In this document: positions 7,430 to 16,807 of the stretch, one piece after another
Layout: the number at the start of each line of letters is the position of its first letter
Position numbering within the stretch: position 1 is the first letter of the stretch
Source: Nostoc parmelioides FACHB-3921
GTDB lineage: Bacteria > Cyanobacteriota > Cyanobacteriia > Cyanobacteriales > Nostocaceae
DNA length: 64,000 nt
Assembly: GCF_014696625.1 (NCBI RefSeq)
Contig: NZ_JACJQL010000037.1
Span: 1-64,000 of the forward strand
Direction: 5' to 3'
Made by a program: the position numbers and the translations under genes
The notes under the pieces: model-generated
The model's input: only the letters and a program-made list of their open reading frames with translations
What the model was told of the DNA's origin: nothing
Databases searched by the model: none

Positions 7430-9526
7430 ATGTTAAAAGTATTCGCTGACCGGGGTGGTACATTCACAGATATTGTTGCTGTTACCCATAATCCAGAGAT
7501 AGTAGAGAGATTATCAAAATCAACCGAACGTTTTTTGATTGTTCCTCTGCCTAATCAAGAATGGATAATAGTATATAAATTACTCTCGGAAAATCCTGAA
7601 CAATATCAAGACGCAGTTATCCAGGGTATCCGAGATATTCTAGGGCTTGCGGATAATCAACCCATTCCTGATGCAGCAATAGAAGTAGTTAAAATGGGAA
7701 CAACAGTAGCGACAAATGCGCTGTTGGAAAGAAAGGGAGATAGGGTTGTCCTACTGATTACCAAAGGATTTAAAGATGCGTTAAGAATCGGCTATCAAAA
7801 TCGTCCCAATATTTTCGCTCGGCAAATTATTTTACCGACAATGCTTTATGAACAGGTAGTGGAAGTAGAGGAACGCTATGATGCCCAAGGCAAGGAATTA
7901 ACACCTGTAAATATTGTACAATTAAAAGAAGATTTACAAGCAGTTTATCATACAGGAATTCGTAGTTGTGCCATTGTTTTGATGCACAGCGATCGCTACC
8001 CCACTCACGAACAACAAGTAGCCGAAATTGCTCAAGAAATTGGCTTTACTCAAATCTCCATTTCCCACCAAGTCAGTCCCTTAATGAAGTTAGTAAGTCG
8101 AGGGGATACAACAGTAGTAGATGCTTATTTAACTCCAATTTTACGGCGATATGTTAACCAAGTATCTAGTCAGTTACCTCATATCAGATTAATGTTTATG
8201 AAATCTGATGGCGGTTTAACTGATGCTGATAAATTTCAGGGAAAAGATAGTATTTTAAGTGGCCCGGCTGGCGGTATTGTGGGAGCAATTCAAACTAGCA
8301 AAAGAGCAGGCTTTGATTTAGTAATCACCTTTGATATGGGGGGTACAAGTACAGATGTTGCCCATTTTAAAGGTGAGTATGAACGTCAATTAGATTCGGA
8401 AATTGCTGGCGCACGAATGCGAGTTCCCGTATTAGCAATTAACACTATTGCGGCTGGTGGCGGTTCAATTTTATTCTTTGATGGTTCTAGTTATCGTGTC
8501 GGGCCAGAATCAGCTGGTTCAAATCCTGGGCCTGCTTGTTATCGCCGTGGCGGGAATTTGGCTGTCACAGATGCCAATGTAATGTTAGGTAAAATTCACC
8601 CGCAATATTTCCCTTCCGTGTTTGGAAATAATGGCAATTTACCTTTAGATAAAGATATTGTCATTCAGAAATTTACTCAACTAGCTCAAGATATTGCATC
8701 CATTACAGGAAATCATCGTACACCAGAACAAGTAGCAGCTGGATTTATTGCCATAGCAGTAGAAAATATGGCAAATGCGATTAAAAAAATCAGTTTGCAG
8801 CGCGGTTATGATGTCAGTGATTATGTTCTTTGTTGTTTTGGTGGCGCAGGCGCACAAGTTGCTTGTTTAATTGCTGATACATTAGGTATGAAAAAGATAT
8901 TCCTTCATCCTTATGCTGGGGTTCTCTCAGCTTATGGTATGGGATTAGCTGATGTCCGTGCTACCAGAGTCGCAGGGGTAGAACAAACTCTAACTGAAGA
9001 ATTAATCCCTCGATTATTGCCGTTGATGGAGTTTTTAGAAATTCAAGCCAAAAATGAATTTAGCAATAATCAAACAACTAATGAAGAGATAATAGTAAAA
9101 AAAATAAATTTAAAATACGCAGGAACTAACTCTACTTTGACAGTTGCTTTTTCTGCAAATGTGACGACAATGAAACAAGAATTTGAGATAGAACATAAAT
9201 CTCGTTATGGTTTCATTCAGTCAGCCAAAAGCTTAATACTTGAATCTGTCTCAGTAGAAGTGATTCAAAAAATCAACACTCCTGACGAACCATTAATTAC
9301 TCGTACTCGTTCGATAGATATAGCACCTAAATCTGTGGAAACAGTCCAAATGTTTACAGCAGATAAATGGTATGATACACCAGTTTACCGCCGAGAAGAT
9401 TTACAACCAGAAGATAATATTAACGGCCCTGCCATCATCATTGAAAAAATCAGTACGATTGTCGTTGAGCCTAATTGGCAGGCAAAATTAACTAAACGCA
9501 ATCATTTGATTTTAACACGGGTTTAA
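7430..9526 (+). CDS. Hydantoinase/5-oxoprolinase subunit A (HyuA)
   Basis: Large ATP-binding subunit of the hydantoinase A/5-oxoprolinase family, which opens a cyclic amide with ATP hydrolysis. The ASKHA phosphate motifs are DRGGTFTD right after the start and DMGGTSTDV near residue 305; TTVATNALLERKG is also family-typical. I place the start at the ATG at 7430 because the family begins a few residues before DRGGTFTD; an in-frame ATG at 7376 would add 18 residues with no family match. A segment of about 20 residues after the first motif is longer than in most homologs. The partner subunit follows 84 nt downstream and glutathione reductase comes next, which favours a 5-oxoprolinase role (inference). 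Confidence 0.87.
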   Translation: MLKVFADRGGTFTDIVAVTHNPEIVERLSKSTERFLIVPLPNQEWIIVYKLLSENPEQYQDAVIQGIRDILGLADNQPIPDAAIEVVKMGTTVATNALLERKGDRVVLLITKGFKDALRIGYQNRPNIFARQIILPTMLYEQVVEVEERYDAQGKELTPVNIVQLKEDLQAVYHTGIRSCAIVLMHSDRYPTHEQQVAEIAQEIGFTQISISHQVSPLMKLVSRGDTTVVDAYLTPILRRYVNQVSSQLPHIRLMFMKSDGGLTDADKFQGKDSILSGPAGGIVGAIQTSKRAGFDLVITFDMGGTSTDVAHFKGEYERQLDSEIAGARMRVPVLAINTIAAGGGSILFFDGSSYRVGPESAGSNPGPACYRRGGNLAVTDANVMLGKIHPQYFPSVFGNNGNLPLDKDIVIQKFTQLAQDIASITGNHRTPEQVAAGFIAIAVENMANAIKKISLQRGYDVSDYVLCCFGGAGAQVACLIADTLGMKKIFLHPYAGVLSAYGMGLADVRATRVAGVEQTLTEELIPRLLPLMEFLEIQAKNEFSNNQTTNEEIIVKKINLKYAGTNSTLTVAFSANVTTMKQEFEIEHKSRYGFIQSAKSLILESVSVEVIQKINTPDEPLITRTRSIDIAPKSVETVQMFTADKWYDTPVYRREDLQPEDNINGPAIIIEKISTIVVEPNWQAKLTKRNHLILTRV

Positions 9527-9610
9527 AAAAGAGATTAGAGTCTAGAGCTTGGTATTTCTTAATCAGCATTCGTTACTTTCTTGGAAACTGCTATTTTTTA
9601 AAATCAAAAA

Positions 9611-11167
9611 ATGTACACAACATCTCAACCAGACCCCGTTAAGTTAGAAATATTCAAAAACCTCTATCAATTTATCGCCGAACAAATGGGTATTGTTCTG
9701 CAAAATACAGCCACATCAGTCAATATCAAAGAAAGACTGGATTTCTCCTGCGCTATTTTCGATTCCTCTGGATTATTAGTCGCTAATGCCCCTCATATTC
9801 CTGTACATTTGGGGTCAATGAGTGAAAGCGTCCGCAGTTTAATTAATGATAAAGGCGACACCATCAAACCAGGGAATGTCTATCTATCTAATAATCCCTA
9901 TAACGGTGGAACCCACCTCCCAGATGTCACAGCCATTACCCCCGTATTCCCAGAAACTAAAGAAAATACCCCCACTCCCTTATTTTTCGTTGCTTCTCGC
10001 GGACATCAAGCCGATATTGGTGGTATAACTCCCGGTTCCATGCCTCCCCACAGTACTACAGTAGAAGAAGAAGGTATTCTTTTTGATAATTTTCTCTTAG
10101 TTGAAACAGGAAATTTTCAGGAAAGTCAAGTAAGAAACTTACTAGTTAATCATATTTATCCTGCTCGTAATCCTGACCAAAATATCGCTGATTTCAAAGC
10201 ACAAATCGCCGCCAATGAAAGGGGAGTTAAAGAACTTCATAAAATGGTGACTCAATATGGTTTAGCAACAGTCCAAGCATATATGAAATTTGTGCAAGAT
10301 AATGCTGAAGAATCAGTAAGACGAGCAATTGATGTTCTCAAAGATGGCACATTTGTTTATGAAATGGATGGCGGCACTAAAATCCAAGTTAAAGTAACTA
10401 TAAATAGGAAAAATCGTAGTGCAGAAATTGATTTTACTGGCACATCTAAACAATTAAATAGTAACTTTAATGCTCCCAAAGCTGTCACACAAGCAGCAGT
10501 ATTATATGTCTTTAGGACGCTGGTTGATGATAACATTCCTCTCAATGCTGGGTGTCTCAAACCTTTAGAAATTATCGTTCCTGAAGGATGTATGTTAAAC
10601 CCAACTTACCCAAGTGCAGTAGTAGCAGGTAATGTGGAAACGTCCCAAACCATTGTTGATGCTTTATATGGTGCGTTGGGTGTGATGGCTGCTTCTCAAG
10701 GAACCATGAATAATTTTACCTTTGGGAGCGATCGCTATCAATATTATGAAACCATCTGCGGTGGTTCTGGTGCAGGTTCTAACTTTGATGGTACAGACGC
10801 AGTTCATACCCACATGACGAATTCCCTCCTCACTGACCCAGAAGTATTAGAAACCCGCTACCCTGTACTCGTGGAAAGCTTTAGTCTGCGTTCCCACAGT
10901 GGAGGTAAAGGAAAATACTCCGGCGGTAATGGAGTAGTGCGCCGCATCCGTTTCTTAGAACCTATGACAGCGAATATTCTTTCTGGACACCGGTTAGTTC
11001 CTCCCTTTGGTTTAAATGGTGGAGAAGCCGGACAAGTGGGACGCAACTGGATAGAACGCCACAACGGAACCCAAGAAACTTTAGATAGTACCGCCACAGT
11101 AGAGATGAATCCGGGGGATGTCTTTGTCATAGAAACCCCTGGCGGTGGCGGATTTGGTTCAAAATGA
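9611..11167 (+). CDS. Hydantoinase/5-oxoprolinase subunit B (HyuB)
   Basis: A 518-residue hydantoinase B-family protein. It has the N-terminal LEIFKNLYQFIAEQMGIVL segment, the conserved GGTHLPDVT and SRGHQADIGG metal-site region, and the C-terminal GGGGFG. Length is normal for the stand-alone subunit. In eukaryotic-type 5-oxoprolinase, and in many cyanobacteria, A and B are fused; here they are separate genes in the same order. The enzyme would return 5-oxoproline to glutamate, next to the glutathione reductase gene. Actual substrate (oxoproline or hydantoin) is not decided by the sequence. Confidence 0.88.
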   Translation: MYTTSQPDPVKLEIFKNLYQFIAEQMGIVLQNTATSVNIKERLDFSCAIFDSSGLLVANAPHIPVHLGSMSESVRSLINDKGDTIKPGNVYLSNNPYNGGTHLPDVTAITPVFPETKENTPTPLFFVASRGHQADIGGITPGSMPPHSTTVEEEGILFDNFLLVETGNFQESQVRNLLVNHIYPARNPDQNIADFKAQIAANERGVKELHKMVTQYGLATVQAYMKFVQDNAEESVRRAIDVLKDGTFVYEMDGGTKIQVKVTINRKNRSAEIDFTGTSKQLNSNFNAPKAVTQAAVLYVFRTLVDDNIPLNAGCLKPLEIIVPEGCMLNPTYPSAVVAGNVETSQTIVDALYGALGVMAASQGTMNNFTFGSDRYQYYETICGGSGAGSNFDGTDAVHTHMTNSLLTDPEVLETRYPVLVESFSLRSHSGGKGKYSGGNGVVRRIRFLEPMTANILSGHRLVPPFGLNGGEAGQVGRNWIERHNGTQETLDSTATVEMNPGDVFVIETPGGGGFGSK

Positions 11168-11271
11168 AAGGTAATAGCAGAGGAATTGTTGACTGTTGAC
11201 TGTTGACTAATGACAACTGACTAATAACAACTGTTACATTAAATTATCACCAAATAGTATGTTAGGTTATT

Positions 11272-12648
11272 ATGACTTTTGATTATGATTTGTTTGTCAT
11301 CGGTGCTGGCTCTGGCGGTTTGGCTGCTTCTAAACGAGCCGCTAGCTACGGGGCAAAAGTAGCGATCGCCGAAAATGATTTAGTGGGTGGAACCTGTGTA
11401 ATTCGCGGTTGTGTACCTAAAAAACTCATGGTTTATGGTTCTCACTTTCCCGCTTTATTTGAGGATGCAGCAGGCTATGGTTGGCAAGTAGGTAAGGCAG
11501 AATTAAATTGGGAACATTTCATCACATCTATAGATAAGGAAGTGCGGCGACTATCCCAACTGCACATCAGCTTTTTAGAAAAAGCTGGGGTAGAACTGAT
11601 ATCTGGTCGTGCTACTTTGGTAGATACTCACACAGTAGAAGTAGGCGATCGCAAATATACCGCCGATAAAATTTTAATTGCCGTTGGTGGTCGTCCTATC
11701 AAGCCAGATTTACCAGGAATGGAATATGGGATCACCTCCAACGAAATCTTTCACCTAAAAACCCAACCAAAACACATCGCTATCATTGGTTCTGGTTACA
11801 TCGGGACAGAATTTGCCGGAATCATGCGCGGTTTGGGTTCAGAAGTCACCCAAATTACCAGAGGCGACAAAATTCTCAAAGGTTTTGATGAAGACATCCG
11901 TACCGAAATTCAAGATGGCATGACAAATCACGGTATTCGGATTATCCAAAATACCGTAGTCACAGCAGTTGAACAAGTCCCAGACGGTTTGAAAATAAAT
12001 CTATCTGGAGACCAAGAACCAATTATTGCCGATGTATTTTTAGTAGCCACAGGGCGGGTTCCCAACGTAGATGGTTTAGGTTTGGAAAATGCTGGTGTTG
12101 ATGTTGTTGCCAGTTCTATAGAGGGGCCTGGATACAGCACCATGAACGCCATTGCCGTCAATGAATACAGCCAAACCAGTCAACCCAACATCTATGCTGT
12201 TGGTGATGTCACAGACCGCTTAAACCTTACTCCCGTAGCCATTGGTGAAGGTCGCGCCTTCGCCGATAGTGAATTTGGCAATAACCACCGAGAATTCAGT
12301 CACGAAACAGTACCCACTGCGGTATTCTCCAACCCACAAGCCTCCACTGTCGGGCTAACAGAAGCCGAAGCGCGGGCAAAACTCGGTGATGATGCCATCA
12401 CAATATACCGCACCCGCTTCCGCCCCATGTATCACAGTTTCACAGGCAAACAAGAGCGCATAATGATGAAATTAGTGGTTGATAAAAACACCGATAAAGT
12501 TTTAGGCGCTCACATGGTGGGTGAAAATGCTGCCGAAATTATCCAAGGTGTAGCGATCGCTGTCAAAATGGGAGCAACCAAAAAAGACTTCGATGCTACC
12601 GTTGGTATTCATCCCTCCGCCGCCGAGGAATTTGTCACCATGCGATGA
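11272..12648 (+). CDS. gor: Glutathione reductase
   Basis: Cytoplasmic NADPH-dependent flavoenzyme that regenerates GSH from GSSG. The FAD motif GAGSGGLAA is at 11-19, the redox disulfide CVIRGC at C42/C47, the pyridine-nucleotide motif GSGYIG near 170, and the catalytic HP-E pair (H447, E452) at the C-terminus. In the nucleotide-binding loop the second Arg usual in NADPH enzymes is Lys (TRGDKILKGFD), a cyanobacterial variant. The 458-residue sequence is nearly the same as the Anabaena enzyme as I remember it. Heptamer repeats lie on both sides, and a second glutathione gene (grxC) is found at 59185. Confidence 0.97.
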   Translation: MTFDYDLFVIGAGSGGLAASKRAASYGAKVAIAENDLVGGTCVIRGCVPKKLMVYGSHFPALFEDAAGYGWQVGKAELNWEHFITSIDKEVRRLSQLHISFLEKAGVELISGRATLVDTHTVEVGDRKYTADKILIAVGGRPIKPDLPGMEYGITSNEIFHLKTQPKHIAIIGSGYIGTEFAGIMRGLGSEVTQITRGDKILKGFDEDIRTEIQDGMTNHGIRIIQNTVVTAVEQVPDGLKINLSGDQEPIIADVFLVATGRVPNVDGLGLENAGVDVVASSIEGPGYSTMNAIAVNEYSQTSQPNIYAVGDVTDRLNLTPVAIGEGRAFADSEFGNNHREFSHETVPTAVFSNPQASTVGLTEAEARAKLGDDAITIYRTRFRPMYHSFTGKQERIMMKLVVDKNTDKVLGAHMVGENAAEIIQGVAIAVKMGATKKDFDATVGIHPSAAEEFVTMR

Positions 12649-12662
12649 AGCAGGTAGGAAGC

Positions 12663-12700
12663 AGGGAGCAGGGGAGCAGAGGAGCAGAGGAGCAGAGGAG
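12663..12700. repeat. Octamer tandem repeat (GGAGCAGA)n
   Basis: About three exact GGAGCAGA units with degenerate flanks, directly after gor and before a different heptamer array. This is the short tandemly repeated sequence type known from heterocystous cyanobacteria. Confidence 0.8.
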
Positions 12701-12704
12701 AATA

Positions 12705-12767
<63 letters not shown>

Positions 12768-12771
12768 ACCA

Positions 12772-13425
12772 ATGACCCAATACATCTACCTCCACGGTTT
12801 TGCTTCTAGCCCCCTATCAGCTAAAGCACAAGACATTAGTAAGCGTTTTGCCCAAATTCACACACAGCTCACAATCCCTGATCTCAATGCGGGTGAATTT
12901 TCCCAGCTAACAATCACGCGCCAGATTCAGCAAATAGAAGCGACTTTCCCTGATGATTCTGTACCAATAACCCTAATCGGTTCCAGTTTAGGTGGTTTAA
13001 CTGCTGCTCATTTAGGACAGCTATATTTACAAGTGCAACGCTTGATTTTATTAGCGCCAGCATTTGGTTTTTTATCCCATTGGTTGCCCAAAATGGGTGA
13101 AGAAGCGGTGCAAAGTTGGCAACAAAACGGATATTATCCGGTTTACCATTATGGCGAAGGGAAGTCGCTCCCCCTAAGTTACAATTTCGTCACAGATGCG
13201 GCTCAATACCAAGAAGACCACATACAACGCCCCATCCCCACCTTGATTTTGCATGGCAAACAAGATGAAGTCATCCCCATCACAGCCAGCCGCGATTTTG
13301 CTCATTCCCGCCCCTGGGTGGAACTAATAGAACTCGACAGTGACCACGCCTTAGGTAATGTCATGGAAGAAATATGGCAAGCAATTACCCTATTTTGTCA
13401 GTTACCCGAAAGCGGTAAAATATGA
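12772..13425 (+). CDS. YqiA/YcfP-type alpha/beta hydrolase (probable esterase)
   Basis: A 217-residue protein of the UPF0227/YqiA esterase family. It starts with IYLHGFASSPLSAKAQ, has the nucleophile elbow GSSLGG near residue 75, the acid in LHGKQDEVIP near 165, and the His in DSDHALGN near 190, so the triad is complete. Cytoplasmic, no signal peptide. The substrate of the family is not settled. The gene sits between two heptamer arrays whose units are reverse complements, and its ribosome-binding region is made of repeat sequence, so its expression could depend on array length. Confidence 0.85.
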   Translation: MTQYIYLHGFASSPLSAKAQDISKRFAQIHTQLTIPDLNAGEFSQLTITRQIQQIEATFPDDSVPITLIGSSLGGLTAAHLGQLYLQVQRLILLAPAFGFLSHWLPKMGEEAVQSWQQNGYYPVYHYGEGKSLPLSYNFVTDAAQYQEDHIQRPIPTLILHGKQDEVIPITASRDFAHSRPWVELIELDSDHALGNVMEEIWQAITLFCQLPESGKI

Positions 13426-13429
13426 ACTT

Positions 13430-13533
13430 AGTCCATAGTCTATAGTCAATAGTCCATAGTCCATAGTTATAAATCAAGATAACTAACTAATGACTAATGA
13501 CCAATGACTAATGACCAATGACTAATGACTAAA
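13430..13533. repeat. Heptamer arrays (CCATAGT/CAATAGT) and (TGACYAA)n
   Basis: Two degenerate heptamer arrays lie between the esterase gene and hisC: CCATAGT-type units at about 13430-13468 and TGACTAA/TGACCAA units at about 13489-13531. The first is the reverse complement of the array before the esterase gene. Together they fill most of the gap. Confidence 0.85.
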
Positions 13534-13537
13534 ACTT

Positions 13538-14692
13538 ATGCTTCCTTTTATTCGCTCAGACCTAGCCCAATTCACCGCCTATAAACCCCACCCCAGCAGC
13601 GATACAGATGCAGCCGTTCCAGTGCAATTGGATCGGTTGGATACTAATGAAAGCCCCTATGATTTGCCACTAGAGTTAAAACAAAAGCTCGCCTGGACTT
13701 TTCAGCAGGTAATTGAAAGCAATCGTTATCCCGATGGCGGACATCAGGAACTTAAAGGTGCGATCGCCGAATATGTCAACGAATCGGCTAATCTTCCATC
13801 ATCGTCGTTTACCGCCGCTAATATATCTGTCGGTAATGGTTCCGATGAATTAATCCGTTCTTTATTAATTGCTACGTGCTTAGGCGACGAAGGTTCTATT
13901 TTAGTTGCTAATCCCACTTTTTCTATGTATGGGATTTTGGCACAAACTTTGGGTATTCCTGTCGTGACAGTATCAAGGAATCCTGAGAATTTTACCATCG
14001 ACTTAACAGCAGCTCAATCTGCAATTGAACAAACCCAAAATCCTCCCATTCGGGTGGTGTTTGTCGTTCATCCCAATTCCCCAACAGCTAATCCTTTAAC
14101 TGCAAATGAGTTGAGATGGTTGAAAAGTCTCAGCGACCAAATTTTAGTGGTAATTGACGAAGCTTACTTCGAGTTTAGCCAAACTACCCTAGTTAGTGAA
14201 CTAACCCAGCGTCCTAATTGGGTAATTTTACGTACATTTTCTAAAGCTTTCCGATTAGCAGCCATGCGCGTTGGCTATTGTGTCGCTCATCCAGAAGCGA
14301 TCGCTATTTTAGAAAAAGTCCGCTTACCTTACAATCTACCTAGTTTCTCCATTGCATCGGCTTTAGTTGCTTTACAAAATCGAGACATCTTACTAGAATC
14401 AATTCCCCAAACCCTAGATGAACGCACCAAGCTGATTCATGCTTTCTCTCAACATCCCGCATTAGCCGTTGCAGAAAGTGCCGCCAACTTCATTTTCTTG
14501 CGTCTGAAATTAGATAGCGACAATTCATCAGACACTACTTTACTAAATCTTCATCAACAACTCAAAAATTCTGGCACTCTGGTACGCCAGATTAGCGGCG
14601 GATTGAGAATTACCATTGGTACACCTGAAGAAAACATCCGCACGCTTAATCACATACAAACAGCCTTAATCAAGCCAGAGCTTATAGGTTAG
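13538..14692 (+). CDS. hisC: Histidinol-phosphate aminotransferase
   Basis: PLP enzyme of histidine biosynthesis (imidazole acetol phosphate to histidinol phosphate). Family features are LDTNESPYDLP near the N-terminus, VGNGSDELI near 100, NPNSPTAN-like HPNSPTANPL near 180, DEAYFEF near 205, and the PLP-lysine in TFSKAFRLAAMRVGY near 236. The 384-residue length is normal. A second aminotransferase role cannot be excluded, since cyanobacteria often have two HisC-like proteins. It is preceded by heptamer repeats and faces the next gene tail to tail. Confidence 0.9.
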   Translation: MLPFIRSDLAQFTAYKPHPSSDTDAAVPVQLDRLDTNESPYDLPLELKQKLAWTFQQVIESNRYPDGGHQELKGAIAEYVNESANLPSSSFTAANISVGNGSDELIRSLLIATCLGDEGSILVANPTFSMYGILAQTLGIPVVTVSRNPENFTIDLTAAQSAIEQTQNPPIRVVFVVHPNSPTANPLTANELRWLKSLSDQILVVIDEAYFEFSQTTLVSELTQRPNWVILRTFSKAFRLAAMRVGYCVAHPEAIAILEKVRLPYNLPSFSIASALVALQNRDILLESIPQTLDERTKLIHAFSQHPALAVAESAANFIFLRLKLDSDNSSDTTLLNLHQQLKNSGTLVRQISGGLRITIGTPEENIRTLNHIQTALIKPELIG

Positions 14693-14726
14693 AAGAGACA
14701 CAAATTACCAATTACCAAAGATCAAT

Positions 14727-15266
14727 CTATTCCGTTTCACTACCCCAACGACGTACCATTCCCGCCGTTTGTGGTAGCACACCTACTAACAAAGCAAAAG
14801 CAACATCGGGTAAATCAGCTACTGTCGTAGGTGGAAAGTATTGCTCAAACTGATCCAGAATCTTCTGCACTCGCTGCTGAGGTACTGGGTCTTCTGTAAT
14901 TTGCTTAATTAAGCGAATCCATTGTCGCCGAATTAAATAAGCTTTTTGGCGTTCTTCATAAGATTCAGGGCTTAACAAAGAAAGATTGCCTATAGGTATG
15001 ACCCTTTGACAATCACAGTCATAGTCCCCACCAATCGCCGCCCCTGGGCCTGCAAATTCCGCATGGTAGCGCTTAAATAATATTAATCCGTTCCGTCTCC
15101 GACTATTGACGATAAAAACTTCTCCACTGTGCAGAAGTGTCAGAACGTCCGAGCTATGCGATTGCTCAGTCCCATCTAGCATGACAAAATCGTCAAGGCA
15201 ACTTGTGTCAGGGTAGTAAGTTGATACCATAGTAATTTGATAGCGGTGGAGTTTTTCGCTATCCAT
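14727..15266 (-). CDS. Conserved cyanobacterial hypothetical protein
   Basis: No function was recognised. The 179-residue protein is soluble, with no signal or membrane segment. A beta-rich first half includes a CDCQR cysteine pair near residue 90, and the helical second half has basic and acidic repeats (RRQWIRLIKQITEDP) with an unusual proline-rich bend (FPPTTVADLPDV). It is transcribed toward hisC, with 34 nt between the stop codons. An 827-bp noncoding region lies upstream. Confidence 0.75.
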   Translation of the reverse strand: MDSEKLHRYQITMVSTYYPDTSCLDDFVMLDGTEQSHSSDVLTLLHSGEVFIVNSRRRNGLILFKRYHAEFAGPGAAIGGDYDCDCQRVIPIGNLSLLSPESYEERQKAYLIRRQWIRLIKQITEDPVPQQRVQKILDQFEQYFPPTTVADLPDVAFALLVGVLPQTAGMVRRWGSETE

Positions 15267-16093
15267 GTTTTTGCAAACTTTTTAATAATTGAGTTGCGTG
15301 GACAACTTAAAGTGGATATTTACGGTTAAAACCACTTCAGTTTTTATTGCTTCTTAGTAATATAAATTGGTTGTTCAATTTAACTAAGATACAAATATAT
15401 TAATGCAAATCATTAATTAATTGATCATATTGTAGGTGAATTAATCGATATTGTCTCTAAGAATATGTGCAATTTATTTAAAGTTTTGATAAAGTCTAAT
15501 ATGTTTAATGATAAGTTATTGTAAGGATTTAAGAATTTGTTTAAGGTATTTCTACTGACATTGCTGTTTATTTAAATATTCAGTTTTTAAAATATTTATA
15601 TTTGGTAATACTATAGTAGCAAATTAACATTTTATGTGAATACGACATATTTGTACTATATTTATTAGTCGAAATAATAGAAAGTCCATCAAAAAACTGA
15701 AATAGCATTATTTCCACAGAAAAGTTAGTACAATTTCACCTAAGACCAAGCTCACATAGGGATTCATAGCGATTTTTCGTAGAGACTAGCACTGAGGTAA
15801 GAGTAAAGGATAGCATACGGATTTACGAAGTTAATCTTACTGAAAAATCTCTGAGTGTCTGATTAGTGAGTGGTGGATGCTCACAAATTCATAAGTTTTA
15901 ACCAAAATGTTAAGGTGATGGATAAAAATTTATGGGTCAAAAAATTTGTTCAGAGAATAATAATTCCATGATAACTACCCCCCCAAATCATAAATCTTCA
16001 ATTACGATTGTATAAGGCTCTTATAGAGATTATTATCTACGCTGAATAGAAAAAACCCTTAGATCACCTTACTGTTTCTCACAAACAATCCAA
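15267..16093. other. Long noncoding AT-rich region
   Basis: This 827-bp gap lies between the start of the conserved hypothetical gene and the stop of the acetyltransferase gene. The first 450 bp are very AT-rich. The part from about 15710 to 16060 is less biased. I find no ORF over about 20 codons with coding character, and no tRNA or known RNA motif. It may hold a long leader or a small RNA, but the sequence alone does not show it. Confidence 0.5.
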
Positions 16094-16807
16094 TTAACCA
16101 GTCGAAGTTATGTTGATGTGTTTGTACAGAAGAATGTGTTGAGAGCGTCGAAATAAAAAACTACTCCAATGAGAATCAATTTTGTGTACCTGATATCCTA
16201 ACTTAAAATAAAGCTGACGCGCTTGATAGTTATTTTCCAGAACGTGCAGGTATAAGTTTTGAAATCCCCATTCTTGAGAAACTTGCTCACATTTGACAAG
16301 TAATTGTGAAGCCACACCATGCCTGCGGTATTGAGGATGAACAGCTAAATTAGACAGGTAAGGAAAACTTTTACCCGTCTGTGTCCAATAATCACTAAAA
16401 CGTACACCAACTTCTACCGTTCCCAGCAACCGATCAACTCCATTGTTAGTAGTTTCCACAGCAACTAAACAAAGGTGATGGGGAGCAGGCGATAACAGGC
16501 GATGTTTGAAATCTTCATAAATACCCAAACGGAGTAGTGGAAAAGCCCAACCCCAGAAACCATTCTGAGAGTGAAAACTTTCCGCAATAATTCGGGCAAT
16601 ACTAGTCAAATCAGCAGGTGTAGCAGCACGAATGTGAACTTGGTGAGAACTTGGCTCAGTATCTGCTGTGACTGGCTTGTGGCTGGATGGATCAAAAAAC
16701 CAGGATGTCAAGGCTAGTTGAATATTAATATTATCCAAATAAAATCTTCTCAAATATTCTAAACAGCAACTGGGAAAATTGAACTTGTAAATTGATTTAA
16801 TAGTCAA
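16094..16807 (-). CDS. GNAT-family N-acetyltransferase
   Basis: A GNAT domain fills residues about 57-230. It begins with VHIRAATPADLTSIARII, has the acetyl-CoA loop QYRRHGVASQLL near 165 (R/Q-x-x-G-x-G/A), and ends with NNYQARQLYFKLGYQ. The target (protein, antibiotic or metabolite) is unknown. The first 56 residues match no domain; the start given is a TTG, and no ATG occurs before the domain, so the N-terminus is uncertain. The gene stands alone between two long noncoding stretches. Confidence 0.83.
   Translation of the reverse strand: MTIKSIYKFNFPSCCLEYLRRFYLDNINIQLALTSWFFDPSSHKPVTADTEPSSHQVHIRAATPADLTSIARIIAESFHSQNGFWGWAFPLLRLGIYEDFKHRLLSPAPHHLCLVAVETTNNGVDRLLGTVEVGVRFSDYWTQTGKSFPYLSNLAVHPQYRRHGVASQLLVKCEQVSQEWGFQNLYLHVLENNYQARQLYFKLGYQVHKIDSHWSSFLFRRSQHILLYKHINITSTG

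Noticed and set aside
15700..16060. Possible tRNA, tmRNA or 6S RNA
   Set aside because: No cloverleaf, no CCA end, no tag-peptide region and no long 6S-type stem could be drawn by eye.
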